Source: Actinomycetota bacterium | Lineage (GTDB): Bacteria > Actinomycetota > Thermoleophilia > Gaiellales > Gaiellaceae | Assembly (NCBI GenBank): GCA_019236545.1 | Contig: JAFAIV010000326.1 | Span: 1 to 24,914, forward strand | Reading direction: 5' to 3' | DNA length: 24,914 bases | Shown here: positions 16,142 through 23,947 of the stretch, in pieces | Position numbering within the stretch: the stretch's first letter is position 1 | Layout of the letters: each line of letters begins with the position of its first letter | The notes under the pieces: model-generated | What the model was told of the DNA's origin: nothing | What the model saw: the letters and a program-made list of their open reading frames with translations, nothing else | Databases searched by the model: none | Made by a program: the position numbers and the translations under genes

Positions 16142-17068
16142 CTACGCCTCGACCTTGGCGCGGGTGCGCGGGTTCACGAGCGGGGTCAGCGTCTGCTCGA
16201 GCTCGTCGCGCAGGTGGGCGTGCATCTTCGGGACGCGCAGCTGCTCGCCGAGCCGCTCCGGGTCTTCGTCGACGGCGAAGCCGGGGGACTTGGTGGCGAT
16301 CTCGAAGAGGACGCCGCGCGGCTCGCGGAAGTAGATCGAGCGGAAGTAGTCGCGGTCCATCACCGGGCTGACGTAGCCGCCTGCCTCGGCGATCCGCTGC
16401 TGCCACGCCTCCTGCTCGTCGTCCTGAGTCGTCCAGGCGATGTGGTGGACGGTGCCGGCACCCGGACGGCCGTTCTCGGTCGCCTGGTCATAGCCCCAGT
16501 AGAACGTCCGTGTCTCGCCGTTCAGGCGGTACTCGCCCGCGAGGAGGTGCTCGAAGCCGAGCGTCTCGGTGAGCAGCGTCTCCTCGATGTTCGCGTAAGG
16601 CGCGTAGGCGCGGGCGCCCTCGATGCCGACGATCGCGAACTCGGCCGGGATCTCCGGATGCTCCGCCCGGAGCGGCGCGTTCCCGTCGTCGGTGACGACC
16701 AGCTCGAGCCCGAGGCCCTCCCAGTCGGAGAAGTGGAGCGACGCCTCGCCGCGGCTCGACTCGTAGCCGTGCGCTGCGAGCCGCTCGGCCCAGAAGTCGA
16801 GCGCCTCCGGCGAGGAAACGCCGAGCCCGATGGTGTGGATCATGCCGGCGCCGGCGTGGCCCTGGCGCGCGCCCTGGTACTCGAACCAGGTCAGGATCGA
16901 GCCGGGGCTTCCCTGCTCGTCGCCGAAGTAGAGGTGGTACGCGGTCGGATCGTCGAAGTTGACGGTCTTCTTCACCAGCCGCAGCCCGAGCACGTCGGCG
17001 TAGAAGTCGACGTTCCGCTGCGCGTCGCTCGTGATCATCGTGATGTGGTGCAGGCCTGCGAGCTTCAT
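16142..17068 (-). CDS. MhqO-like ring-cleaving dioxygenase (glyoxalase/VOC superfamily)
   Basis: A 308-aa protein with two vicinal-oxygen-chelate modules. The first starts LHHITMITSDAQRNVDFYADVLGLRLVKKTVNFDDP (His8 likely a metal ligand). The second contains GTVHHIAWTT (His208/209) and FREPRGVLFEIAT (Glu256), the expected His-His-Glu iron site of extradiol dioxygenases. PTAYHLYFGDEQGSPGSILTWFE is a signature of the PcpA/MhqO group, which opens hydroquinone or catechol rings. It is followed at once by the carboxylesterase gene and then by the acetyltransferase and ferredoxin-CDGSH genes. A 20-base palindrome 42 bases upstream may be its operator. Confidence 0.92.
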   Translation of the reverse strand: MKLAGLHHITMITSDAQRNVDFYADVLGLRLVKKTVNFDDPTAYHLYFGDEQGSPGSILTWFEYQGARQGHAGAGMIHTIGLGVSSPEALDFWAERLAAHGYESSRGEASLHFSDWEGLGLELVVTDDGNAPLRAEHPEIPAEFAIVGIEGARAYAPYANIEETLLTETLGFEHLLAGEYRLNGETRTFYWGYDQATENGRPGAGTVHHIAWTTQDDEQEAWQQRIAEAGGYVSPVMDRDYFRSIYFREPRGVLFEIATKSPGFAVDEDPERLGEQLRVPKMHAHLRDELEQTLTPLVNPRTRAKVEA

Positions 17069-17109
17069 GGCGGGTCACTCTCTTCTCGGGGCTGAGGCCC
17101 CTGCCGTAT

Positions 17110-17129
17110 TTGCTTGACAACTCAAGTAA
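17110..17129 (-). promoter_or_regulatory. MarR-type operator-like palindrome before the dioxygenase gene
   Basis: The 20 bases TTGCTTGACAACTCAAGTAA form an inverted repeat: TTxCTTGA, spacer CAAC, TCAAGxAA, with seven of eight arm pairs matching. An overlapping second repeat pairs ACAACTC (17117-17123) with GAGTTGT (17133-17139). The site lies between the cupin stop and the dioxygenase start and is AT-rich against its surroundings. MarR-family regulators such as MhqR control similar dioxygenase genes in other bacteria, but no regulator gene is in this window. Confidence 0.6.
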
Positions 17130-17169
17130 CGCGAGTTGTGGCTCGGGCATTCCCCGGCAGGCGTGTCGT

Positions 17170-17499
17170 CTAATCGGTGGCCGAGCCGATCCCGATCCAG
17201 GTCAGCCCCTGGTCGCCTGCGACCATCTGTCGGCGCACATCCGGCGGGAGACGAACGAAGTGGCCTGCGCGCAGCGGAATCTCTTCTCCGCCTGTCCGCA
17301 GGACGCCGCCGCCCGCGACCACCGCGTACACCTCTTCCTGGCCGTTGCCGATGTGGTCGTGCTCGAGGCCTTCTGCTCCGGGGGCCAGCTCGAGCTGGTT
17401 GATCCGAAAGCCTGCAACGCCGAGCTGATCCGTCAGGGCGCGGAAGATCCCGTTCCGTGCCTCGATCTGGCTCACGTCCACGATCCGGTGTGCACTCAC
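17170..17499 (-). CDS. Small cupin-domain protein
   Basis: A 109-aa single-cupin protein. Motif 1 is GLEHDHIGNGQEEVYAVVAG (His47, His49 and Glu55/56 as metal ligands) and motif 2 is IPLRAGHFVRLPP (His80). This metal set suits an isomerase, dioxygenase or sensor role; many small cupins of this kind have no known reaction. It starts at a GTG with GAGGAGGAG just upstream, a strong ribosome site. The MFS gene ends 23 bases before it on the same strand, so the two are probably cotranscribed. Confidence 0.85.
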   Translation of the reverse strand: MSAHRIVDVSQIEARNGIFRALTDQLGVAGFRINQLELAPGAEGLEHDHIGNGQEEVYAVVAGGGVLRTGGEEIPLRAGHFVRLPPDVRRQMVAGDQGLTWIGIGSATD

Positions 17500-17522
17500 T
17501 GCTCCTCCTCTTCTTGGGGGAC

Positions 17523-18809
17523 TCAGGCGCTCTCCGGCGCCGATGCAAGACGTGACGGTGCTTCATGGAGTGGGTCGGGAATGCGGTCGCCGAGTCGCAG
17601 GAAGCCGGCCCCGGTCACACCCAGCGCGATCGCGCCGCCCCACCAGATCGCGTTGGGTGACGTTCCGAGCAGGACGCCTCCGACCGCGGGGCCGAGTGCC
17701 ACGCCGGCCATGAAGCTCAGCTGGTAGAGCGACATGTAGCGGCCGAGCAGCTGCGGGGGCGCGATCTCCGCGACCAGCGGGCCGAGCACGATGAACTGGC
17801 CACACTCGGCGATCGCGATCAGGATCGCGACACCGGCCAAGATGGTGGTCGCGGCAAGCGTCGATCGCGTCTGGGTTGCGAGCAGGACCGCGAGCAGGCC
17901 GAGCGCGAAGATGGCACTGGTCGCGAACAACGCGTGAGTCCGACGCATCCGCGCCACCACACGTGTCGCCGGTACCTGCGCGACGACGACGAAGAAGGTG
18001 TTGAGGGAGTAGACGACTCCGATCTCGCCGGCCCCGAGCGGTGTGTGCGCCACCGCAAACGGCGGGAGGATGCTCGAGAAGTAGGCGCCGCCGATCATCA
18101 CGAGCGCGAGGTTGCCCGCGATCAAGGCGAGCAGGAGCCGATCTCGAGCGACAGCCCGGAAACCTCGTCGGCTCGTCGACGAAGCCTTCGCCGCGCCGGG
18201 ATTCGGGATCCACAGGAGCACCACCAGGGCGAAGGCGACGAAGGTGACCGTGTCGAAGAGGTAGAGCGCCTGGAAGGCGCGGAGGTGATGATGCGCGGCT
18301 GCGACGATGAAGCCCGCGACCGTCGCGCCGAGGCCGAGCCCGAAGTTGCCAGCGACGCGACGCAGCGCGGTCGACGCGGCGCGCCGCTCCGCGGGGACCA
18401 GGGTCAACGTCAGAACCTGCCCGGCGGTTCCCACGAGTCCGAAGCCGACACCGCCGACGGCCGAGCAGGCAAAGCCTTGCCAGGGACGGTGGACGAATGC
18501 CAGGCCTCCGTAGCCGACCGCGTTCACGAGATTGCCGGCCATCAGCACCCTCTTCGCACTGAAGCGATCGAGCAGCACGCCGGAAGGGAGCGTGACCACG
18601 GCCGCCGTCGCCATGACTGTCGCCAGGACCAGCCCCGCCGTCGCCGCCGAGAAGCCGCGGACCGTGTGGAGGTAGATGATCTCGAACGGGAGGATCAGTC
18701 CCGTGCCGAAGTAGTTGAGCGCGGTACCGGCTTGAAGGACCAGGACTGGTCTCGGAAGGCCCGTACGCCAAACGGCGAATACACGTGCGAGTGCGCTGCT
18801 CACGGGCAT
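17523..18809 (-). CDS. MFS transporter
   Basis: A 428-aa major facilitator with about twelve hydrophobic helices. The MFS loop 2-3 motif is visible as GVLLDRFSAKRVLMAGN. A basic central loop (about residues 190-210, ASSTSRRGFRAVARDR) splits the two six-helix halves. The second half has RVVARMRRTHAL as the equivalent loop. It resembles drug-efflux type members, but the substrate cannot be read. I chose the ATG at 18809 (MPVSSALARVFAVW) since it leaves a normal short N-terminus; in-frame ATGs at 18848 and 18869 would extend it across the divergent promoter region. No start has a clear Shine-Dalgarno. Confidence 0.87.
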   Translation of the reverse strand: MPVSSALARVFAVWRTGLPRPVLVLQAGTALNYFGTGLILPFEIIYLHTVRGFSAATAGLVLATVMATAAVVTLPSGVLLDRFSAKRVLMAGNLVNAVGYGGLAFVHRPWQGFACSAVGGVGFGLVGTAGQVLTLTLVPAERRAASTALRRVAGNFGLGLGATVAGFIVAAAHHHLRAFQALYLFDTVTFVAFALVVLLWIPNPGAAKASSTSRRGFRAVARDRLLLALIAGNLALVMIGGAYFSSILPPFAVAHTPLGAGEIGVVYSLNTFFVVVAQVPATRVVARMRRTHALFATSAIFALGLLAVLLATQTRSTLAATTILAGVAILIAIAECGQFIVLGPLVAEIAPPQLLGRYMSLYQLSFMAGVALGPAVGGVLLGTSPNAIWWGGAIALGVTGAGFLRLGDRIPDPLHEAPSRLASAPESA

Positions 18810-18836
18810 CAAGACACCGCAATGTCGCGAAACGGA

Positions 18837-18857
18837 CCGCCGGTCCATTTCCGGCGG
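18837..18857. promoter_or_regulatory. Inverted repeat in the MFS/sigma divergent region
   Basis: A perfect 7-bp repeat CCGCCGG (18837-18843) and CCGGCGG (18851-18857) overlaps a second palindrome, GGACC-GCC-GGTCC (18834-18846). The position between two divergent starts allows an operator, but in GC-rich DNA such repeats can occur by chance. Confidence 0.35.
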
Positions 18858-18876
18858 AGCTGGTGTCATTGATGCG

Positions 18877-19842
18877 ATGACCGTCGATCTCGAGCGGGCC
18901 AAGGCAGGCGACGAGCGCGCGTTCGCGACGCTCGTCGAGCCGTTCCGGCGCGAGCTCCAGCTGCACTGCTACAGGCTGCTCGGCTCTGTCCAGGACGCCG
19001 AGGATCTCGTCCAGGAGACGCTGCTCGCCGCCTGGCGTGGACTCGACGACTTCGAGGCGCGGGCGCCGCTGCGCTCCTGGCTCTATCGGATCGCGACCAA
19101 CCGAAGCCTCAACGCGATTCGCGAACGCGGGCGACGCCCCGCCACGGAGAACACCATGAGATCCTCACGAACCCGCCGCGCCGTCGAGCCCAGCTGGCTC
19201 GAGCCGTATCCGGACAGCGCACTTCCGGATCCCGCTCCCGGACCTGAAGCACGCTACGAGCAGCGCGAAGCGATCCAGCTCTCGTTCATCGTCGCCCTGC
19301 AGCAACTACCTGCGAAGCAGCGCGCAGCCCTCGTGCTGCGCGACGTCCTCGGCTTCCACACCGACGAAGCCGCCTCGATCCTCGAGACGACGCCGCAGTC
19401 GGTCAAGGCCGCACTTCAGCGCGCACGCACGACACTCGACTCGTACACGCCGGAACGCGAGCAGGCACCGCTCCCCGACTCTCAGACCGAACGCGACCTT
19501 CTCGCCAACTTCAGCGACGCCATCGAAGCGGGCGACACCGCGCGCCTCCTGACGCTGCTGAGCTCCGACGCGCGCGTGACGATGCCGCCGCAACCGGGTG
19601 AGCTCATCGGGCACGACGCGATCGGCGTGTACTTCGACCGCACCGCCGAGATGCGCGGCGCCCCCCTACAGGTACGCGCGACCCGAGCCAACGGCCAGCC
19701 GGCCTTCGGCTGCTATCTGCGCTCGCAGCCGTGGGGCATGTTCGTGCTCACCCTGAGCGGCAGCAGGGTGGACGAGATCACCCTGTTCGCCGACCCCGCG
19801 CTGCCCGGCCGTTTCGGTCTTCCCGAGCACCTCGACCGATGA
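18877..19842 (+). CDS. ECF-type RNA polymerase sigma factor with SnoaL-like C-terminal domain
   Basis: A 321-aa sigma-70 family member of the long TIGR02960/SigG-like type. Region 2 covers about 15-85 (CYRLLGSVQDAEDLVQETLLAAWRGL, then SWLYRIATNRSLNAIR). An unconserved linker with SWLEPYPDSALPDP, typical of this group, spans 100-120. Region 4 covers about 132-190 (LPAKQRAALVLRDVLGFHTDEAASIL, then TPQSVKAALQRAR). The C-terminal 115 residues form a SnoaL-like domain (FSDAIEAGDTARLLTLLSSDARVTMPP, then IGVYFD), which in this class replaces an anti-sigma factor and affects activity. The divergent MFS gene is a possible target. The stop overlaps the start of an 81-codon ORF (ATGA). Confidence 0.92.
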   Translation: MTVDLERAKAGDERAFATLVEPFRRELQLHCYRLLGSVQDAEDLVQETLLAAWRGLDDFEARAPLRSWLYRIATNRSLNAIRERGRRPATENTMRSSRTRRAVEPSWLEPYPDSALPDPAPGPEARYEQREAIQLSFIVALQQLPAKQRAALVLRDVLGFHTDEAASILETTPQSVKAALQRARTTLDSYTPEREQAPLPDSQTERDLLANFSDAIEAGDTARLLTLLSSDARVTMPPQPGELIGHDAIGVYFDRTAEMRGAPLQVRATRANGQPAFGCYLRSQPWGMFVLTLSGSRVDEITLFADPALPGRFGLPEHLDR

Positions 19843-20084
19843 TCCCGCCGCCGCCCGAGTTCCTCGAACTCTTCTGGACGGACCAGCGTCGGCGGGAAGC
19901 GATGGCGGCGGCCGAACGCCTGCGTGGCCCCGGCATCCTCCGGGCTCGAGCTGCCTCGGCGCTCCGGGCCCTGGCCGACCGTCTCGCCCCCGCCTCCGCT
20001 CCTCCGTGGCCGGCGCTACCGCCGGCTGCGCCAAGGCCGCGGATTACGCCGTCGCCGTGCGACGGCGGGACATCGATGTCCTAA
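19839..20084 (+). CDS. Small hypothetical protein overlapping the sigma factor stop
   Basis: An 81-aa ORF whose ATG overlaps the sigma stop (ATGA at 19839-19842), the arrangement used for coupled genes elsewhere in the window. The N-terminal half (PEFLELFWTDQRRREAMAAAERLRG, then RARAASALRALADRLAP) can form amphipathic helices. The second half is Pro/Ala-rich and looks unstructured. No family is recognised. It may be a real small partner of the sigma factor or a chance frame in GC-rich DNA. The last 20 codons could be read-through of a shorter ancestral gene. Confidence 0.45.
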   Translation: MIPPPPEFLELFWTDQRRREAMAAAERLRGPGILRARAASALRALADRLAPASAPPWPALPPAAPRPRITPSPCDGGTSMS

Positions 20085-20098
20085 CTCGGCAAGTGGCA

Positions 20099-21013
20099 CT
20101 ACTCCTGCGGAGCTGCGGCGACGGTGTGCCTGCCGCGCTGCGACCACACGACCGCGACGACGACCGCCACCGCCGCGGCGACCGTCGTGCCGGTGACCCG
20201 CTCCCCGAGCAGCAGCGCCGACCACGCGAGCGTGAGGAGCGCCTGGAGCTGCTGCACCTGGCCGCCGCGCGCGATCCCGGCCAGCGCGAGGCCGCGGTAC
20301 CACGCGAAGAAGCCGACGTACATGGACGAGACGCCCAGCAGCACGAGCGAGGTCCACTCGCCGGCGTTCGTGTGGTAGCCGCCGTGCGTCTCCAGCCAGA
20401 GGACGATCGACGCCGGCACCGTGACTGGCAGCGCGATCACGACGACCCACGAGATCACCTGCCAGCCGGGGATCTCGCGCGTCACCGACGCGCCGAGCAC
20501 GTAGCACCACGCCGACGAGAAGACGGCGCCGACGACGAGCAGGTCGGCCTCGAGGCTGCCTCCGGAGCCGCCGCCCTGCGCGAGCGCGAAGGCGACGAGC
20601 GCCGCGGTGCCGACGGACGCTGCCACCCAGAACTGCCGCGAGGCGCGCTCGCGCTCGCGCAGGACGGCGATGACCGCGGTCGCGAGCGGCATGAAGGCGG
20701 CGATGACGGCGGCGTGGGCCGAGGTCGTGTGGCGCAGCGCGAGGGCGAGGAGGATCGGCCAGCCGAAGACGGCGCCGAGCATCGTGAAGAACAGCGGCCG
20801 CCAGTGCCGCCGTTCCGGCACGGGCACGCGGCGGACGGCGAGCGCCGCCGCGGCGAGGAGCCCGGCGATCGCCGCGCGGCCGGTCGCGGTCAGGAACGGG
20901 TCGAAGCCGCCGACCGCCTCTTTCGTCAGCGGCACCGACAACGAGAACAGCAGGACGCCGGCGAACGCCCATCCCAACCCCGCCCGGTGCGCACGGCTCA
21001 GCTTCGCCACCAC
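20099..21013 (-). CDS. EamA/DMT-superfamily transporter
   Basis: A 304-aa integral membrane protein with ten hydrophobic segments in two EamA repeats. The first begins GWAFAGVLLFSLSVPLTKEAVGGFDP and the second ADLLVVGAVFSSAWCYVLGASV. The repeat ends ALRHTTSAHAAVIAAFMPLATAVIAVL and GGQVQQLQALLTLAWSALLLGERV, both characteristic of drug/metabolite exporters. The cargo is unknown. Two adjacent GTG codons (21013 and 21010) are the best starts; GGCGGA lies directly before them. A much longer upstream frame is a shadow crossing other genes. It ends 14 bases from the small ORF after the sigma factor, converging with it. Confidence 0.88.
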   Translation of the reverse strand: MVAKLSRAHRAGLGWAFAGVLLFSLSVPLTKEAVGGFDPFLTATGRAAIAGLLAAAALAVRRVPVPERRHWRPLFFTMLGAVFGWPILLALALRHTTSAHAAVIAAFMPLATAVIAVLRERERASRQFWVAASVGTAALVAFALAQGGGSGGSLEADLLVVGAVFSSAWCYVLGASVTREIPGWQVISWVVVIALPVTVPASIVLWLETHGGYHTNAGEWTSLVLLGVSSMYVGFFAWYRGLALAGIARGGQVQQLQALLTLAWSALLLGERVTGTTVAAAVAVVVAVVWSQRGRHTVAAAPQE

Positions 21014-21045
21014 TCCGCCGACTCTACGCGGCGGGTCGCGGCTGC

Positions 21046-21198
21046 CTACCAGAACCCGCGCCGGCGGCGGTTCTGCCGGTGGCCGAACGAGAACAGGCCG
21101 AGCGGGATGAAGAGGAACGGCAGGAAGAGGACGTGCCCCGCCGTCGCCACGAAGACGACGAGCGCGATCGCCAGGCCAATGGCGAGAACCCTGAACAT
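21046..21198 (-). CDS. 50-aa membrane protein of unknown function
   Basis: A tiny ORF (MFRVLAIGLAIALVVFVATA start) with two hydrophobic stretches (about 3-20 and 22-37) and a strongly basic C-terminus, GHRQNRRRRGFW. The two helices with a Gly-His turn suggest a hairpin membrane protein with both ends in the cytoplasm. Similar small hydrophobic proteins with an Arg-rich tail are common in Actinobacteria, but I cannot name a family. The EamA gene start lies 33 bases beyond its stop, so the two may be cotranscribed. Confidence 0.6.
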   Translation of the reverse strand: MFRVLAIGLAIALVVFVATAGHVLFLPFLFIPLGLFSFGHRQNRRRRGFW

Positions 21199-21216
21199 GG
21201 CGGCGCTTGTGCTCGC

Positions 21217-21246
21217 CAGGCGCGAAAAACAACACGCCCGCGCCTG
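21217..21246. repeat. 8-bp inverted repeat upstream of the 50-aa gene
   Basis: CAGGCGCG (21217-21224) and CGCGCCTG (21239-21246) are perfect complements around an A-rich 14-base loop. It lies in the 5' region of the 50-aa membrane protein gene. It could be an operator or leader hairpin. The rest of 21247-21375 shows nothing certain. Confidence 0.35.
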
Positions 21247-21375
21247 ACACGTCCGTTCGTGACGGTGCCCGGCGGCTGCTAGATCGGCGCGTCTGCGGGA
21301 CGCCGGCCACACGCTCCTGATCCGTTCGCCGCGCTGGCAACGCCGCTTTACCTCCGTTTTACGCCCGCCTGATGT

Positions 21376-22542
21376 GTGGCTGTGGGTGGCGGCGGTAATC
21401 CACGTGCGGTGGCACGGGCCCTCGCACTCGCGGTCGTCGGGATTGCGCTCCTCGCGGCGAGCGCGGGGGCCGGCACGCGCGCGCACCGCAGCGCGGCGTT
21501 CTATCTCTCGACCACCCAGCAGGGCCTTGCCGACATCCAGGCCCACTGGTGGGACGCGAAGGACGGCTGGTACTACGACACGTTCAACCAGCAGCCGCCG
21601 AACATGCCGCTCGCTCGGCTCTGGGACGTCTACCCGCTCTTCGAGACGCTCGTCGCCGTTGCCGAGGCCCAGCCGACCCAGGCGAACGTCTCCGCCCTGA
21701 CGAGCTTCGCGAGCAACGCCGCCCAGCTCTACTGGAACCCGAACCTCCAGCCGTACGGCGGGTACGGCTGGTATCCCGGGCAGACGGACCGCCTCGCCGA
21801 GGTCTACTTCGACGACTCGGGCTGGTGGGGCCTCTCGTTCGTCGGCACCTACAAGGTCACGCACGACCCGCAGTTCCTCACCGACGCGCGCCGCGCCTTC
21901 CAGTTCATCGTCGGCTCGGGCTGGCGGAAGAAGGGCGGCGGCACCTGGTGGGAGACCCGCCACGACCACGTCACGATCGAGCCGCTCGCGGCCGCCGTGA
22001 TGATCGGCACCCGGCTCTACGAGGCGCAGCACCGCACGAGCGACCTGACCTCCGTCCTGAAGCTCCTGCGCTGGGCGAACGCCCACTCCTTCGACAAGAA
22101 CGTCGGCCTCTACACGAAGAACGACAAGGACGGGTCGATCATGGACTACGTCCAGGGGCTGATGATCACGGCGAACTGGGAGCTGTGCCAGACGCTCCAC
22201 CAGAACGCGTACTGCACGAAGGCGCAGGCGCTCGCCGATGCGGCCGCTGCCCACTTCCCGCAGCAGCTCGACTGGCAGCCGTACTACGACGTCGTCTACC
22301 TGCGCTGGATGCTCGAGTACGGGGCCGAGAGCGGCGACCCGCGCTGGTACCAGCTCGCCTCCGACAACGCCGAGCGCGCGCTCGCGAACGCCCGCAACGA
22401 GAGCGGCTACTTCCTCAACGACTGGGACGGCAACCCGGTCGCCGACGGGATCCTGCAGGAGTCGTCGAACCTCGAGCTCTTCGCGCGGCTCGCCGCCACG
22501 CCGCCGCCTGCCGCTACTGCGGCGGGCCAGCCTGGGGCGTGA
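21376..22542 (+). CDS. Secreted glycoside hydrolase family 76-like protein
   Basis: A 388-aa product with a signal peptide (hydrophobic run about 16-30, then ASAGAGTRA as a probable cleavage region). The rest looks like an (alpha/alpha)6 barrel: repeated Trp/Tyr-rich helices such as IQAHWWDAKDGWYYDTF, LARLWDVYPLFETLVAV, QTDRLAEVYFDDSGWWGLSFVG, TWWETRHDHVTIEPLAAAVMIG and YVQGLMITANWELC. Adjacent Asp146-Asp147 in YFDDSGWWGL match the catalytic pair of GH76 endo-alpha-1,6-mannanases. A mannan or mannosylated cell-surface glycan is a possible substrate, by family analogy. The GTG at 21376 is the assigned start; a GTG at 21409 would also leave the signal peptide intact. Its last 29 bases overlap the convergent protease gene. 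Confidence 0.72.
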   Translation: MAVGGGGNPRAVARALALAVVGIALLAASAGAGTRAHRSAAFYLSTTQQGLADIQAHWWDAKDGWYYDTFNQQPPNMPLARLWDVYPLFETLVAVAEAQPTQANVSALTSFASNAAQLYWNPNLQPYGGYGWYPGQTDRLAEVYFDDSGWWGLSFVGTYKVTHDPQFLTDARRAFQFIVGSGWRKKGGGTWWETRHDHVTIEPLAAAVMIGTRLYEAQHRTSDLTSVLKLLRWANAHSFDKNVGLYTKNDKDGSIMDYVQGLMITANWELCQTLHQNAYCTKAQALADAAAAHFPQQLDWQPYYDVVYLRWMLEYGAESGDPRWYQLASDNAERALANARNESGYFLNDWDGNPVADGILQESSNLELFARLAATPPPAATAAGQPGA

Positions 22543-23524
22543 CCGTCCCCGTCTGGTCGGAGCCGTCGGCGGCGATCCACGCGATCGGGTAGCCCGTGCC
22601 AGGCTTCAGCGAGAGGACGACGCCGCTGAGGTCGTTCGCCGCGTTGATCGCAGTGCCGTTGAGCGAGGTGATCACGTCTCCGGCGACGAGCCCGGCGGAG
22701 TCGGCTGCCGTCCCGGAGATGACCTGCGCGATCAGCGCCCCGCCCGAGGGGCCGTCCTGGACGCGGACGCCGAGGAACGCGGTCGGGCCGACGTGCACCT
22801 GGCTCGACGGCTGGCCCGTCCAGATCTGCTTCGCCAGCGTGAGCGCGCGGTTGATCGGGATCGCGTAGCCGTCGCCCTGGGACGAGTCGAACGAGAGCGT
22901 CGACGAGCCGGCGGTCACCATCCCGATCGCCTTCCACGAGGCGTTGAAGAGCGGGCCGCCGGAGTCGCCCGGCTGCACCGGCGCGTCCGTCTCGATCATC
23001 CCGGTCAGGCTCTCCGACGAGCCGCCCTCGGAGTCGTAGGCGGTGAGGGACTGGTTGAGCCGGACGATCGAGCCGGTCGCCGCCGACTTCGTCCCCTGAC
23101 CGAGCGCGTTGCCGAGCGCGGAGACCTTCTGGCCGACCTTCAGCGTCGACGAGTTGCCGACCGAGATCGTCGCGAGCTTCGAGGCGTTCTCGAGCCTGAG
23201 CACGCCGACGTCCTGCGAGACGGAGTAGCCGACGACGGTCGCGGTGTACGTCTTCTTCGTCGTCACGTCGACGACCTTGAAGACGGTCGCGCCGCGGATG
23301 ACGTGGTTGTTCGTCAGCACCTCGCCGGAGGGGTCGACGATCATCCCGGTGCCGGCCGCCTGGCCGTCCTGGTAGCCGAGCGTCGTATAGATGTCGACGA
23401 TCCCGGTCGTGACCGCGCGGGCGCGCGTCGAGGCGGCGGCCGGGAGCGAGGTCGACAGGACGAGCGCCGCGACGATCGCGGCGAGCAGGCCGAGCCGGAT
23501 TCGTAGCGTCCTCATGGCACCCAT
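22514..23524 (-). CDS. Secreted trypsin-like serine protease with PDZ domain (HtrA/DegP type)
   Basis: A 336-aa protein with an N-terminal signal segment (about 9-32, ending LPAAAS). The chymotrypsin-fold domain has His74 (LTNNHVI), Asp105 (SQDVGVLRL) and Ser188 (QPGDSGGPLF). A PDZ domain (about 250-325) follows with FLGVRVQD, SAGLVAGDVITSLNGTAI and LKPGTGYPIAW. Without a transmembrane anchor after cleavage, it should be free outside the membrane, unlike most actinobacterial HtrA proteins, which keep a cytoplasmic tail. It is likely a protein quality-control or processing protease. ATGs at 23524 and 23515 (MRTLRIRLGLL) are both possible starts; neither has a good ribosome site. Confidence 0.93.
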   Translation of the reverse strand: MGAMRTLRIRLGLLAAIVAALVLSTSLPAAASTRARAVTTGIVDIYTTLGYQDGQAAGTGMIVDPSGEVLTNNHVIRGATVFKVVDVTTKKTYTATVVGYSVSQDVGVLRLENASKLATISVGNSSTLKVGQKVSALGNALGQGTKSAATGSIVRLNQSLTAYDSEGGSSESLTGMIETDAPVQPGDSGGPLFNASWKAIGMVTAGSSTLSFDSSQGDGYAIPINRALTLAKQIWTGQPSSQVHVGPTAFLGVRVQDGPSGGALIAQVISGTAADSAGLVAGDVITSLNGTAINAANDLSGVVLSLKPGTGYPIAWIAADGSDQTGTVTPQAGPPQ

Positions 23525-23578
23525 TGAAGCGGCGGTCGATGAGGCTCGGCTAAGTGGTCCGCAAGAAAGAGGTAAGCC

Positions 23579-23926
23579 TCAGGCGTCCGGGCGGCGGTTC
23601 TTGCGCGCCCGCTCCTGCTGCAGCTTCGCCTGCGCGTTCAGCGCCGCGGCGTCGTCGCGAAGCTTCGCGCTCCGCTCGCGCGCCGCCCGCGGACGGCTGA
23701 CCGGGTGCCCCTCTGCGAGCACCGGCATCCCCGCCGCCTTCAGCGCGTCGAACTCCACGACCGTCAGGACCACCTGCTTGTGGCAGGTCTCCACGCCGCA
23801 CTCGCACATGAACTCCCAGCCGGACGTGGCCTCCCCACGCGCGCGGAAGAGGTCGACGGCCTCGCGGATGCCTGCGTTGACCTCGACGAGGGCGCTGCTC
23901 TTGGCGGCGCCGTCCTCCTCGCTCAT
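23579..23926 (-). CDS. Hypothetical protein with CECG metal-binding-like motif
   Basis: A 115-aa soluble protein. The centre reads WEFMCECGVETCHKQVVLTVVEFDALKAAG, with Cys41, Cys43 and Cys48 followed by a strand-helix. I recall the pattern CECGxxxCxxxVxLTxxE from uncharacterised actinobacterial proteins and it may bind zinc, though a fourth ligand is not obvious. The C-terminal third is a charged helix (RERSAKLRDDAAALNAQAKLQ). The ATG at 23926 has GGAGG five bases upstream, so the start is well supported. The next gene upstream on the same strand is the DUF2934 protein, 21 bases away. Confidence 0.75.
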   Translation of the reverse strand: MSEEDGAAKSSALVEVNAGIREAVDLFRARGEATSGWEFMCECGVETCHKQVVLTVVEFDALKAAGMPVLAEGHPVSRPRAARERSAKLRDDAAALNAQAKLQQERARKNRRPDA

Positions 23927-23947
23927 CACGGCCTCCGGGGGGAGAGG

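Noticed and set aside
21046..22254. 402-codon minus-strand frame ending in the 50-aa membrane protein
   Set aside because: Only the last 50 residues look like a protein; the rest is the antisense shadow of the GH76-like gene.
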